A DNA stretch of 64,000 nt from Corydoras sp. C115. Lineage: Eukaryota > Chordata > Actinopteri > Siluriformes > Callichthyidae. The notes under the pieces were generated by a model that did no database searches, was not told the DNA's origin, and saw only the letters and a list, made by a program, of their open reading frames with translations. A program made the translations under genes and the position numbers. Positions 52,561 through 63,589 of this stretch are shown here, in pieces (position 1 is the stretch's first letter; each line of letters opens with the position of its first letter). The stretch is taken from contig JAFMOC010000508.1 of the NCBI GenBank assembly GCA_019802505.1, positions 110,749 through 174,748 of the forward strand. The letters are read 5' to 3'.

Positions 52561-54236
52561 GTGGACACCGTGAATACATCCGGAAATGATGTAGACTGGG
52601 TGACTGTACCCTCTTGCAGAGCCGAATCCAGAGGACCAGTAACAAAAGGTTTTAGGAGGGATGTGTGGAAGACTGGATGAACACGATACTGAGGAGGCAG
52701 TTCCAATCGATATGATACCGGGTTAATCTGACGCAGTACCTTAAAAGGACCAAGAAATCTGGGTAAAAGCTTACGAGAACCTGAATGGCAACGAAAATCG
52801 TGGGAATTGAGCCAAACTAGGTCCCCACGAGAATAAACCGGAGCCTGACTACGACGTCGATCAGCAAAGTTCTTATTGCGATGCAATACTTCGTCGATAC
52901 GTTGATGGACCTGGGACCATATCCTCTCACTACGCTTGAACCAAGCATCCACAATGGGCGAATTGGAGGGTTCTGGATCCCATAATGCTAAAGGTGGTTG
53001 GAATACCAACACGCACTGGAACGGGGTCAGCCCGGTAGCGGAATGACGGAGGGAATTCTGTGCGATCTCTGCCCAAGGAAGGAAACGTGCCCAATCCGAA
53101 TCGTTGTTACGAGCAAAGATCTGAATTAACTTCCCCAGCTCTTGATTAGCTCTCACACAATCCATTACTCTCAGGGTGATAGCCAGAAGTAAGACTGACC
53201 GTGGTACCCAATTTTTCAAAAAAGGCCCTCCAGACTGCGGAAGTAAACTGATTACCCCTGTCTGACAGAATGTCCTCCAGTATTCCGAAGATAGGGAAAA
53301 GATGGGTAAACAGAAGCTCCGCAGTCTGGAGAGCCGAAGGAAGTGCCGCCAAAGGAAAAAAATTAACCGCACGAGAAAAACGATCAATGAGGGTGACCAC
53401 TGTGGTGAACCCCTCGGAAGCGGGCAAATCAGTAACGAAATCAATGGCCACGTGGGACCAAGGACGCAAAGGTACCGGCAAGGGGTTGAGCTTACCAGCG
53501 GGTAACACCTTAGGAATCTTACAAGCCGCACAAATGGAACAGGAGGAAACCACCTGCTGAACGTCAGAGTTTAGAGACTCCCACCAATATTTACGTCGGA
53601 GAAGTTGAATAGTCCGATCTACCCCCGGATGTCCTGCACACAACAAAGAATGAGCCCAGGTGATTAAGCGAGTACGGAAGGGTAAGGGTACAAAGAGTAA
53701 CCCAGAAGGGCAGTGGGGAGGAGCCGGACAACCCTGTAAGGCCCTCTCGATCTCGTGATCAAAATCCCAATGTATGGAATTCAGAAAACATCTCGCAGGA
53801 AGAATAGATTCCTCCTCCAAAAACCCACTACCAATACCCGGATGAAGGTTGAAGGTTGCTTGGAGGTTATGATGACCTGGTCGATAAGAGATGGTGAAAT
53901 GAAAGTTAAAAAACAGTGACCAGCGAGACTGACGGGCATTAACGGGCATTAAGGCGCCCGTTTGGCCCCCTTAAGATATTCCAGATTCTTGTGATCAGTT
54001 ATGACTACAAAGGGGTGGTTGGATCTGAAGGGATAAAAATTTGTGATTTGTAAGTACTTTGTGTTCAAGGGAATTAGCGCATTCGATAACAATGGGGCAA
54101 CCTGGCCGACAATTGCCCAAGGCCTATATTTCATGAAAACTAGATGCACCTGGCGTCTGGTGGCTGGTGGATAATGCTTGAGGACAGCCGAGCTGTCTCG
54201 AGCTTCCCCTGATAAGGAATGGAACGGCACGTTCAA
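52561..54236 (-). pseudogene. Chromovirus-type RNase H and integrase fragment
   Basis: Minus strand, 54236 to about 52561. RNase H (VITDHKNLEYLKGAK, NARQSRWSLFF), HHCC domain (HSLLCAGHPGVDRTIQ, CSICAACK), and integrase core (VAIDFVTDLP, LSDRGNQFTS, GYHPESNG) up to 53146. After frame changes the integrase C-terminus follows (RFLPWAEIAQNSLRH, KLLPRFLGPFKV, VHPVFHTSLLKPF). It ends at the start of the chromodomain and meets the opposite-strand gypsy fragment head-on. It is related to, but clearly different from, the element at 30504-36198; no LTRs. Confidence 0.8.
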
Positions 54237-54309
54237 CCCTCCCCATAGAACTCCTTCAACAAGTTTTTTTCAGAATAAGCGGAGGGAGGGATGTTTTTTC
54301 AATAAATAG

Positions 54310-55446
54310 TGTCAGGAACTGGACTTCGGGGCTCTGTCTTGGTGGGACCGAGATCAGAGTCGGATCGCGATCTTGGGCTTGTCTTGGACGAACACTGCTT
54401 TGACTCGGTTTGTCATAAATAAACCGCTTGATTCGAATAACTCTGAAATCATCTGTACTGTGCTTTTTGACCCCTTCAAAATTGGTTCATCGGGGAAATT
54501 TCAGATTTCCTAACAATTGGTAGCAGGGGATGGTGAAGGTCATTGATTGTAGTGCAGATAATCTGGTTGATTGCTTGATTCCAACGATAGAACTTACGCG
54601 GTACTCACAGGCCGGCCAATAAGGTAAGAAGGATCCTTGCTCCTATATTTAGCTGAAAAACAATATAATTAGCTGTGAGTGGTGAATAAGGGCTAAGTTG
54701 GAATGTAAATTAAATTAATACAATTGGAATTGCTAACTGAAATTAAGTGTATAAATTTAAGTGTATAAGTGTGTTGTGTTCTTCCAAGGCTTTGTGGATT
54801 TTTGTGGATTTGTGTATGGATTATAATTGTGTTTTGAAAAATTGCTGAATGCTGGGTTTTACTGAAAGTTATATAAGGTCATGACCAAGGGATTGTGAGA
54901 ATCCTGTAGTTGTGTTACTGAGACGAACGGGGTAGCTCCCTGTGCGTGTCCAGTCGTGGATTAACCCGTCTCAACCGTTTGGATAATTCCACATAGGGGA
55001 GAATACTAATAAACGGGAGTTGGACGTCAAGTGATTCACAGTGTTTATCACCGTTTGGACAGTTCTACTGGGTTGAATCCCAGAGATGCAAATTTGTTGC
55101 CGTTTTGGAACAGTTCTTCTGGGTTGGATCCCTAAGAACACCAAATTATTGTTTGTTTAAGGTTTGTTAAGCCAAAACACTGTGCTCGCAGATGTAAGAG
55201 AAAAGAGAAATATAGAAGTGAAATTCAGCACACAGCAAAAGCAGCTGCATTTGTGGGATATTGCTCGTAGATGCACAAGAGAAGTTGAATAGAGGTAGTT
55301 GTACGGGAGTGTATGTTGATGCTGGTGTGTTGATTAAAATGGTGAAGTTGACTGCTGGTGAAGTCAAAAAGGAGGTGATAAAGAAAGTTGAGAAAATGTT
55401 TAATGAATGGTGTGGTGCGGGGCTAATTTTATATGATACTTACTAG
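54310..55446 (+). mobile_element. LTR, iMet primer site and leader of a truncated LTR retroelement
   Basis: LTR 54310-54515 (206 bp, TGTCAGGA to TCCTAACA, same ends as the family at 11101), then two bases and TGGTAGCAGGGGATGG (iMet primer site with one mismatch), then a leader with AAGGTAAGAAGG (donor). A short frame starting MVKLTAGEVKKEV at 55339 could be the gag start; it stops at 55444. Nothing downstream continues it, and no 3' LTR is in the window. Confidence 0.7.
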
Positions 55447-55926
55447 CTACAATTATGTTTATATGCTTAATTAAGTACTTACTATGATACTTTTAGTCCT
55501 CCTCAGTCTTGGCACAGAAATGTCTAATTCCTCTTGAAACTCTGTCACAATCTGTAAATAAAGCAATACAACAATTTACATCATAGTTTAATCCATGAAA
55601 ATAGTATTTTAAGAATAATGAAAGATTTCATCCTGCCCAGAAAAACTGTGTTCACACCAATTGAATTATAACACCTTCAGGGGGACCTTTCACACACATT
55701 ACAGTTTCTAATTGTGAACCGTGTTGCCCGATTTAACAACTACCCCTGTTTCTACACCTGAAGACGTTCTGTTAGCACTAATGATGGCGTTAAATTGCAC
55801 GCGGTTTCAAAATAAATGTCCCATACCAGAAGCTTTGGATAAATGGAGAAATTGCATTATTTAGGTATTTATTTATTAATCCTAACAAGTATTACTTAGA
55901 AAGTATATCTAACTAAAAAGTAAATT

Positions 55927-55957
<31 letters not shown>

Positions 55958-56106
55958 TTTATATAATATACACTTGTACACTTCATGTATAAACTTTGCT
56001 CACTATTCTGCAAACTAAGTGGAGCTAAGTAAAATAATTTGAGAGATATGTATATAAATGTGCTTACATTTTGTTTTCCTGTTGATACTCTGCACAAATA
56101 TTTTCT
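55447..56106. other. No recognisable gene
   Basis: AT-rich, with a (TA)n tract at about 55926-55952. Confidence 0.4.
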
Positions 56107-56295
56107 TTGATGATCACTCTGGTCTTGCAGCAGCTTCACTGGTTACCAATTAAGTTCCACTTAGATTACAAAACTCTTCTGGTAACTTTTAAGATTATTC
56201 ATAAACTTGCTCCTCCATATCTGTCCGACTTAGTTCAAATAGTTCAAACTTCCTCCCGTACTCTTCTAACTGTACCTGTAGTGTGTAACATGTAA
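56107..56295 (+). pseudogene. LINE C-terminal scrap (CR1/L2-like)
   Basis: Reads VLQQLHWLPIKFHLDYKTLL and KLAPPYLSDLVQ, a block found near the C-terminus of many fish CR1/L2-type LINE proteins. Very short; stops at 56295. Confidence 0.6.
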
Positions 56296-56968
56296 TACCA
56301 CTCATAAACTATAGGGGAAGAAACTGAACTCCGCCACACACACACACACACAGAAAATCATGCGATATGATTTTCCGGTAAAACTTCATAAACACTATCA
56401 GAAAACCTTTTTTAATTATTTAAAATGGTTTCCCGTTTGGGGACTAGACTTTTGGTCCCCACACCGCAAGAGGTCCTCATGAGATGACTGTGTAAACAGA
56501 CAAATGTCCCCGCAACGTAATGATTACCAGAACACACACACACACACACACACAGCTTAGAAGCACAAACAGCTGACGGTGACTCCATCGTTCGGTCCCA
56601 CTGCTGGAGGAGAGGCTGCAGAGAAAGCTGCTCTCATTTGATTCGGGGCTACTGACAAAACATCCGGGGCTATAGCCCCGAAAGCCCAGGTCTAACCTTG
56701 CCCCTGAATGAATGTATATGATTAACAGAAACAGAAGAGGTTCTTACTCTGTGGTTTGGAGAATGCATGTTCTAGATCCTTTATAGACTTTACATCATTC
56801 CCCTTGAACCTGGATAAACAAAACTCCTATAGTGAGAGAGGAGAAGAGAGACAGAGAACCAGAGACAGAAAGAGGAAGCAGTTCATGCTTTTATATCAGT
56901 TAAAACATATAACAAGGTAACAAGTGTGATAGAAAGCTGTGGAGGCTATGTTTTAAAGCTGTTCAAGG
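56296..56968 (+). promoter_or_regulatory. Upstream region of the CALHM-like gene
   Basis: Contains (CA)n tracts (56336-56350, 56532-56554). The last ~200 bp before the ATG (56707-56905) is duplicated at 60541-60747. It includes ATGCATGTTCTAGAT, a purine-rich GAGAGAGGAG stretch and TTTTATATCAGTTAA, a possible TATA region ~80 bp before the ATG. Confidence 0.5.
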
Positions 56969-57623
56969 ATGAGCAAAAACAAGTGGTTGAACACACTTCA
57001 AAAGAGCCAATGGGGATCCAACGTGGTTTTCACATTTATCATAATGGGGTTGGAGAAGCTGGTGGAGCTGGAGTTTGAGTGTCCCTGCGACACCAAAAAG
57101 AACTCACTTTTCTCAGCGGCCTTTTTCGTTATCCCAGCCATCATGGGCTTTACTCTTATGCTGATTTTCCAGCGATGCAGGTGCAGACGTGACAAGTGTA
57201 GCTTTATTCAATTTTGGTCCAGCTTCATGTCAGCGCTGGTTTGGCTCATCCTGGTCTTTCTGGATGGACAGTATTTAGCATGTGCCAGGACAGACTGGGA
57301 GGGCAGGTTCGTGCTGGTGGATAAAGCAGCTCCACATAAGTGGTGTGAACCAGAGAACAATGACAACGACACACTTCATCAGCTCATGCTACGCACACAG
57401 GGGTTCTTTGTGGAGTCTCAGGTATGAACGAGCACCTATATGTACAGTCATTTTCAATAACTTCAACTCAGACTTGTTTGTTTCTTTTGTCCTACAGGAG
57501 ATAGGCATGTATTTGCTAATTGCTATAAGTTTAGGACTTCTTTTTTATATAATGATAGTAAGCTGCCGGAAGGGAGATTTGGAAACCCAGGATCCAACTA
57601 CACTGGAACTGTCGGTTTTGTGA
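56969..57623 (+). CDS. CALHM-family-like membrane channel protein, short, two exons
   Basis: Exon 1 56969-57421 (151 codons exactly, donor CAG|GTATGA), exon 2 57498-57623 (acceptor CCTACAG, 41 codons and stop); 192 residues. Four hydrophobic segments: ~18-34, ~48-67, ~84-104 and ~153-171, as in CALHM ion and ATP-release channels of the plasma membrane. Family marks: a CPC motif at 38-40, VWLILVFLDGQYLACA after TM3, and extracellular cysteines 105 and 126, giving the four cysteines that pair in CALHM proteins. Typical CALHM proteins are about 310-350 residues with a long cytosolic helical tail; here only ~20 residues follow TM4. Either further exons exist that I cannot see, or this is a tail-less form. 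The assignment rests on motifs and topology only. Confidence 0.68.
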
Positions 57624-57953
57624 CCTCACAAGTACAATCATGTGTTACCAGCAGAGCGATTAAATCTGTATATATTGACACGCAGCCCTCAGACACTGTT
57701 TTATCTGAATGTTTTCACTTCTAAAAGAGAAGTAGAAGTAAAGTTGAATTATTATTTCAATATTTTTTATGCAGCATTACACACGAAAAACTTTTACTAT
57801 AAATATTTTAAAGGAGACAATTTCTATGCCCTTTATTGATAGTATTTGTTAATATAAATGAAAAGTATATTAAACATATTTACAGGTTTCAGTCTTGTTT
57901 AATGTCCAGCAGCAGGCAAAAACACATGATTGATCAAATCTAATTAATTATGA

Positions 57954-58267
57954 GGGCGGCACGGTGGCTTAGTGGTTAGCACGTTCGCCTCTTAGCACTA
58001 GGGATTCCCTTTTCTCTGGGTGGAGTTTCCATGTTCTCCCCATGTCCGCGTGGGTTTCCTCCAGGTTCTCCGGTTTCCTCCCACATTCCAAAAACATGGA
58101 TCAAGTCAATTGCCCCATATAGAGTGTGTGAGTGTGTGCCCAGCGATAGATTGGCGCCCTGTCCTGGGTGTATCTGCCCAGCGCCCAAAACGTTCTCCCC
58201 TGGATGGGCATGGGGAACCCCTCCGCGACCCTAATATAGGATAAAGCGGAAGATAATGATTGAATTA
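57954..58267 (+). mobile_element. V-SINE, full length, 13-bp target duplication
   Basis: TAATTAATTATGA at 57941-57953 and 58268-58280. tRNA-like head (A box TGGCTTAGTGG; B box region damaged), V core, ATAATG-type end. Confidence 0.9.
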
Positions 58268-58280
58268 TAATTAATTATGA

Positions 58281-58840
58281 AGCTGATCAATATTTTCCTG
58301 GAATATAAAATATGTAATACTCTGATACATGATTAGTGGAATATATCCATCCTTATGTTTAATGATTTAAATGTAGCCAACTGTTTATGAAAATGTTCAG
58401 AAATAAAATCATATTCAAACCTCTGTAGTCGACATAACTTATTAACAACAAATCATGTATGCAGGTTTCTTAAATTTACATCATAAGACTGCATATTATA
58501 AGCAAATCTGTAGAAATAATCTGATTTATTTTTTAAAAAATACAACTTTACTAATGGTGCTGTGATGAATGTGCGGAAATGGAACGCGCATGGGAGCAGG
58601 ACTTCAACATAAAAGCTGCAAAACAAACCAAACTAAAACTCCCGCATACAGAGCGTTAAGAAAAAACAAACCAAAGTACGCCATGGATAAAGATGTGATC
58701 ACCAAACTGACGAAACCAAGACGCTGTCATGGATTAGTCCTGGATAAACATAGGGGCATAATCAACATTTATAACACAAACCAATGCAACAACCGGGAAA
58801 TGTATTTGCTCACCCATTCAAATTATCAGAATCAGGTGTT
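58281..58840. other. No recognisable gene
   Basis: AT-rich. The long frame 58569-59027 belongs to the Tc1 remnant only from about 58850 on. Confidence 0.4.
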
Positions 58841-59420
58841 CCAATCACTTCCAGGGTCACAGGTGTATAAAATCAAGCACCTAGGCATGTCGACTGTTTT
58901 TACAAGTATTTGTAAAAGAATGGGTCGCTCTCAGGAGCTCAGTAAATTCCAGCGTGGAACTGTAATGGGATGCCACCTGTGCAACAAATCCACTCGTGAA
59001 ATTTCCTCGCTCCTAAATATTCCATAGTCAACTGTCAGCTGCATAATAAAAAAAGAAGCATTTGCAAAAAACTCAGCCACCTAGTGGTAGGCCACGTAAA
59101 CTGATGGAGCAATGGATGCTGACGTGCATAGTTCAAATAAGTCTCCAACTTTCTGCAGTCATTCACTACAGAACTCCAAATTTCATGTGGCCTTCACATG
59201 AGGTCAAGAACAGTGCACATAGAGCTTCATGCGAAGCGTTGGATGCAGTGGTGTAAAGCACACCACCACTGGACTCTAGAGCACTGGTGACGCGGTCTCT
59301 GGAATGACAAATCATGCTTTTCTATCTGGCAATCCCATGGACAAGTCTGGGTTTGGCAGTTGCCAAGGAGAGCAGTGCTTGTCTGATTGCATTGTGCCAA
59401 GTGTAAATTTTGGTGGGGGA
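58841..59420 (+). mobile_element. Tc1 remnant, third family
   Basis: Contains the 5' flank and start of a transposase (MGRSQELSKFQRGTVMGCHL, STREISSLLNIP), then decayed sequence up to SDCIVPSVNFGGGG (the glycine box near 59415). The DDE region's first aspartate is not intact; everything after the glycine box is missing, where a V-SINE fragment begins. This transposase family is widespread in fish. Confidence 0.8.
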
Positions 59421-59424
59421 GGGC

Positions 59425-59610
59425 AGGTGCACCCAGGCCAGCACATCAAGCTATCGCTCTGCACACACTCACTCACTCACACAGACACACACACACACTA
59501 TATATGGGGCAATTTAGAAAATTCAGTTTACTTTGAATCCATGATTTTGGACTGTTGGAGGAAACAGGAGAACGCAAAGGAAACCCACGCGAACACAAGG
59601 AAAACATGAG
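59425..59610 (-). mobile_element. V-SINE fragment
   Basis: Central part and V core only (CACCCAGGCCAG, GGGGCAATTTAGAAAATTC, GGAGGAAACAGGAGAAC). The tRNA head is missing. Confidence 0.7.
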
Positions 59611-59782
59611 TGCTGAAGTGCATTCAGCTGAAGAACTGCTGCAGAAGTAATGCTGAGGATTCTGAATGCTGAAGGTGGAGGAGCCTTAGACGAGTTGATG
59701 TTGATGCCCCTGAGCTGCTGCCTCTGAAGAGAAGAAGAGAAACTCCCTTCTGTTTTATAAAAACATTACAATATTAAAGCAG

Positions 59783-59836
59783 GTGGCTTAGTGGTCAGCA
59801 CGATCACCTGTCAGTGCTGGAGATCTGGTTCGAATC
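59783..59836 (+). repeat. Isolated tRNA-like head of a V-SINE
   Basis: GGTGGCTTAGTGGTCAGCACG (A box) and GGTTCGAATC (B box), nothing of the SINE body after it. Confidence 0.5.
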
Positions 59837-60011
59837 ATGTCCATTAATGTAGCAAAAAATTATTTTAAACATTACATAATATTTATAGTTCATGTTACAC
59901 ATAATTTGCATAGTTAATATTTAGTGTTTTAATTTAATACTGTATATAAGAACGAACTTAAACGACTGAGGGTGAGAGGAGGAGCTGTCTCTGGCCCCCT
60001 CTGATGGCTCG

Positions 60012-60500
60012 TTGCAACATAACCTCTTCAAGACAAGACAAGACAAGACAAGACAAGACAAGGACAAAGATAAACCTTTATTTGTCCCACAATGGGGAAA
60101 TTCACATTCTCAGCAGCAGATATATTAGAAGAAAGGTGAAAAGTTCTCTAGTCATTAAAAGAGATTTAAAACGTGGGGAAAATTTAATATTTTTAGTATT
60201 AGAAATCTATATATACACAATAAAATTCTAATTTTCTAATTTTCAGTTATTTACAGTCATACAATAGAGGACTAAAATGAAACAAATATTGCACATATGG
60301 TATCTGATTAAGCAGTTGTCAGGTATTACATACAGATGATTGAAATGTATTGCCCCATGATACATTTGATTGCACAGTTATTTTAGTTTGATTTGGAGTG
60401 GTTACTGGGAGCAGTGCTGGACACACGGTAACGCTCCCTAAGGTGCTGTCCAGTGCTGCTAGAGACTCAAACATAGGATGGGATTCATTGTCCACAACGA
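60012..60500 (-). mobile_element. 3' end of the L2/Jockey-like LINE, second copy
   Basis: (AAGAC)n tail at 60030-60060, then the same CCCACAATGGGGAAATTCA hairpin and UTR as 24042-24330, without the SINE found there, and the last part of the ORF (GCTGTCCAGTGCTGCTAG). Strongly 5'-truncated, as usual for LINEs. Confidence 0.8.
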
Positions 60501-60540
60501 CAAGAGTTGCTACCTCTTGTCTCCCACAAATTAGGTGATT

Positions 60541-60854
<314 letters not shown>

Positions 60855-60865
60855 TACTATTTTAT

Positions 60866-61113
60866 TAGTGGCTTAGAGTTTAGCACATTCATCTCTCAGA
60901 ACTAGGGATTCCTGGTTCGAATCCCAATCTGGGTGGAGTTTCCATGTTCTTCCCATGTCCGCGTGGGTTTCCTCCAGGTTCTCCAGTTTCCTCCTACAGT
61001 CCAAAAACATGGATCAATGTCAACTGAATTCTCCATATTGCTCCATATAGAGTGTGAGTGATTGTGTGCCCAGCAATAGATTAGCGCACTGTCCTGGGTG
61101 TATTTACATTTTC
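60866..61113 (+). mobile_element. V-SINE, 3'-truncated
   Basis: From the A box (AGTGGCTTAGAGTTTAGCAC) through the B box GGTTCGAATCCC and V core to GTCCTGGGTGTAT. The tail and a target duplication are missing. Confidence 0.8.
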
Positions 61114-61406
61114 TTCATGGTTAGAGGTTTTGATCTAGCAATTTCTTATCATACAAATGTGTTTAGCATTTTAAAATCCTGATCAGAACAGAAACTACTC
61201 AGATTGTGATGATCAGTTTGATTGAGTCTGTTTTGATTTTTATCTAATAATCTAATATTTTTTAGTGGAGTATGTTTACTGCAATTAATACAAATCAAAG
61301 CTTTCAAATATATATAAAAGAAAAGAAAAGAAAAGCCTGAGAACCCAAAACTTTGTGCACAGTATTAAACACATCTTTTTATATTTTTTATTTATAAATA
61401 GAATTA

Positions 61407-61752
61407 GGCGGCACGGTGGCTTAGTGGTTAGCACGTTCGCCTCTCAGCACTAGGGATTCCTGGTTCGATTCCCCATCTGGGTGGAGTTTCCATGTTCTCG
61501 CTGTGTCCGCGTGGGTTTCCTCCGCGTTCTCCGGTTTCCTCCCATAGTCCAAAAACATGGATCAAGTCAACTGAATTCTCCAAATTGTCCCATATAAAGT
61601 GTGTCTGTGTAAGTGATTGTGTGCCCAGTGATGGATTGGCACCCTGTCCTGGGTCTATCTGCCCAGTGCCTGAAACCTTCTCCCCTGGATGGGAATGGGG
61701 AACCCCACCGTGACCCTAATGGAGGATAAAGTGGGAGATAATGAATCAATGA
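61407..61752 (+). mobile_element. V-SINE, full length, 11-bp target duplication
   Basis: AAATAGAATTA at 61396-61406 and 61753-61763. Intact A box, B box (GGTTCGATTCC), V core and tail (GGGAGATAATGAATC). Confidence 0.9.
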
Positions 61753-61884
61753 AAATAGAATTATGTCTTAAAATTAGGTTTTTATTCATATTTGAGAAAT
61801 GGTTTCTACAATAGCTGGATTGGGGTTGATCAGTTGTAATGGCAGGGTTTGTCACTAGAGGGAGACATTCTCCTTCCTTCCCTC

Positions 61885-62250
61885 CATCCATTATCTTCCA
61901 CTTCATCCTATATCAGGGTCGCAGGGAGGTTCCCCATGCCCATCCAGGGGAGAACGTTTCGGGCGCTGGGCAGATACACCCAGGACAGGGTGCTAATCCA
62001 TCGCTGGGCACACACTCACTCACACAGACACACACAACCACACTCTAAATGGGGCAATTTTGGAGAACTCAATTGACTTGATCCATGTTTTTGGACTGTG
62101 GGAGGAAACCGGAGAACTCGGAGGAAACCCACAGGGGCGGACACGGGGAGAACATGGAACTCCAACCAGATGTGGATTCGAACTCCACCCAGATGGGGAA
62201 TCCCTAGTGCTGAGAGGCCAATGTGCTAACCAGTAAGCCACCTTGCCGCC
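61885..62250 (-). mobile_element. V-SINE, full length with a small internal duplication
   Basis: Minus strand. Near the B box (about 62155-62205) the CCATCTGG...GGAGTT piece is repeated once, breaking the B box context. No clear target duplication. Confidence 0.82.
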
Positions 62251-62575
62251 CTTATTTAAATACATATATTTGAAATTTTAATTTAAGCACAAAGGTTTTC
62301 ATGAATAAAATAGTAAAATCATATGATAAATTAGGAAATAATACATCACATTTGAATCTTAAGAAAACGTCTTAAATAATACTTGTAACTGCCCACTTAA
62401 GCAGTTTATATTTTTATTGTATTTATGGTTCCTGTCTCTTTAAGGACATTAAGAATGTTAGTTTCTAAGGTTACAAGGTTTCAAAGGTTCCAAAGTTAGA
62501 ATCATCAGTTAAAATGGTTATTAAAGAGTCAAGGAGCAACAAGCATGAAGCCGTACACTCTCTTTTTTCATGCAG

Positions 62576-62790
62576 CCAATGAGGTTTGTGCTCTGTTTGT
62601 ATACTATTTGGGTTTACGTAAAGTTTATTAACTTTTAGTATTAAGGTGAATTCATATGTAATTGTGGTTCTAAGTCAAGATGGAAATTTGTGTGGGTAGA
62701 TTCTGCTGCTGTGACCAAAGCAAGAGAGTTGTGATTGGACCCTGATATAGGAGACCTGCTGGCAGTGACACTCTGTTGATCTTACAGTTG
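62576..62790 (+). promoter_or_regulatory. Histone H2A promoter elements
   Basis: CCAAT at 62576-62580, an inverted CCAAT (ATTGG) at 62734-62738 and a weak TATA-like GATATAG at 62744-62750, about 50 bp before the ATG. This spacing is normal for replication-dependent histone genes, with a very short 5' UTR. Confidence 0.5.
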
Positions 62791-62799
62791 AGAGCTACG

Positions 62800-63186
62800 A
62801 TGTCTGGAAGAGGAAAGACCGGTGGTAAAGCTAGAGCGAAGGCCAAGAGCCGCTCATCCAGGGCTGGACTGCAGTTCCCCGTGGGTCGTGTGCACAGACT
62901 TCTCCGTAAAGGGAACTATGCTGAGCGCGTTGGTGCCGGTGCTCCGGTCTATTTGGCTGCCGTGCTGGAGTATCTGACCGCTGAGATCTTGGAGTTGGCC
63001 GGTAACGCCGCCCGCGACAACAAGAAGACTCGGATCATCCCGCGTCATTTGCAGCTGGCTGTGCGCAACGACGAGGAGCTGAACAAGCTGCTGGGAGGTG
63101 TGACCATCGCTCAGGGCGGCGTGCTGCCCAACATTCAGACGGTTCTTCTTCCCAAGAAAACCGAGATACCGGCCAAGAGCAAGTGA
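62800..63186 (+). CDS. Histone H2A, canonical (replication-dependent)
   Basis: 128 codons, single exon, no introns; I start at the ATG at 62800 (MSGRGKTGGKARAKAKS) rather than the upstream in-frame ATG at 62776, because H2A always begins there. It has the complete histone fold: SSRAGLQFPVGRVHRLLRKGNYAERVGAG, AVLEYLTAEILELAGNAARDN, and the acidic patch residues (EYLTAE, NDEELNKLL). The C-terminal PKKTEIPAKSK is a lysine-bearing tail that differs slightly from the common KPAK or SHHKAKGK tails. It packages DNA as an H2A-H2B dimer in nucleosomes. It is GC-rich relative to its surroundings and has the histone 3' stem-loop, so it is expressed in S phase. Confidence 0.97.
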   Translation: MSGRGKTGGKARAKAKSRSSRAGLQFPVGRVHRLLRKGNYAERVGAGAPVYLAAVLEYLTAEILELAGNAARDNKKTRIIPRHLQLAVRNDEELNKLLGGVTIAQGGVLPNIQTVLLPKKTEIPAKSK

Positions 63187-63218
63187 ACATGTTCTCCACG
63201 CTGTGCTTCAAACATAAA

Positions 63219-63260
63219 GGCTCTTTTAAGAGCCACCTACATTTACCTACAAAGAGATGA
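63219..63260 (+). terminator. Histone 3' stem-loop and downstream element
   Basis: GGCTCTTTTAAGAGCC (63219-63234) followed by ACC is the consensus 6-bp-stem, 4-nt-loop signal bound by SLBP. ACAAAGAGATG about 15 nt downstream fits the U7-pairing histone downstream element. It directs cleavage without polyadenylation. Confidence 0.95.
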
Positions 63261-63589
63261 TTCTCTTATCTAGAGTCTCTGTTATTCATTAAAGTTTGAG
63301 AAGAATGAATATTAATATAAGTTAAATACTCATTAAAAAAATTATGATCCCCTTGGATCTTATAGAAGTAATATTCACAAAGCATTATCCGAAATTTACA
63401 GCTAGACTAGAGATATTATTTAACGTGGTTAAATGAGGCAAAACTAACGTTTCAGCACCACATGAACTTCAGATTATCAAGTACAAATTTCCCAAAATTT
63501 TGTTTCTAAATAATTATATTAGCGATTCAACTTCCTTTAACGACGGAGCAGAATAAGATACATAAATTTTATTATATATTATTTGTTAT
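63261..63589. other. No recognisable gene
   Basis: AT-rich spacer with no second histone gene. Confidence 0.5.

Noticed and set aside
57642..57839. 65-codon ORF after the CALHM-like gene
   Set aside because: AT-rich 3' UTR sequence; the frame after exon 2 ends at a proper stop, and this ORF has no hydrophobic helix or CALHM similarity.
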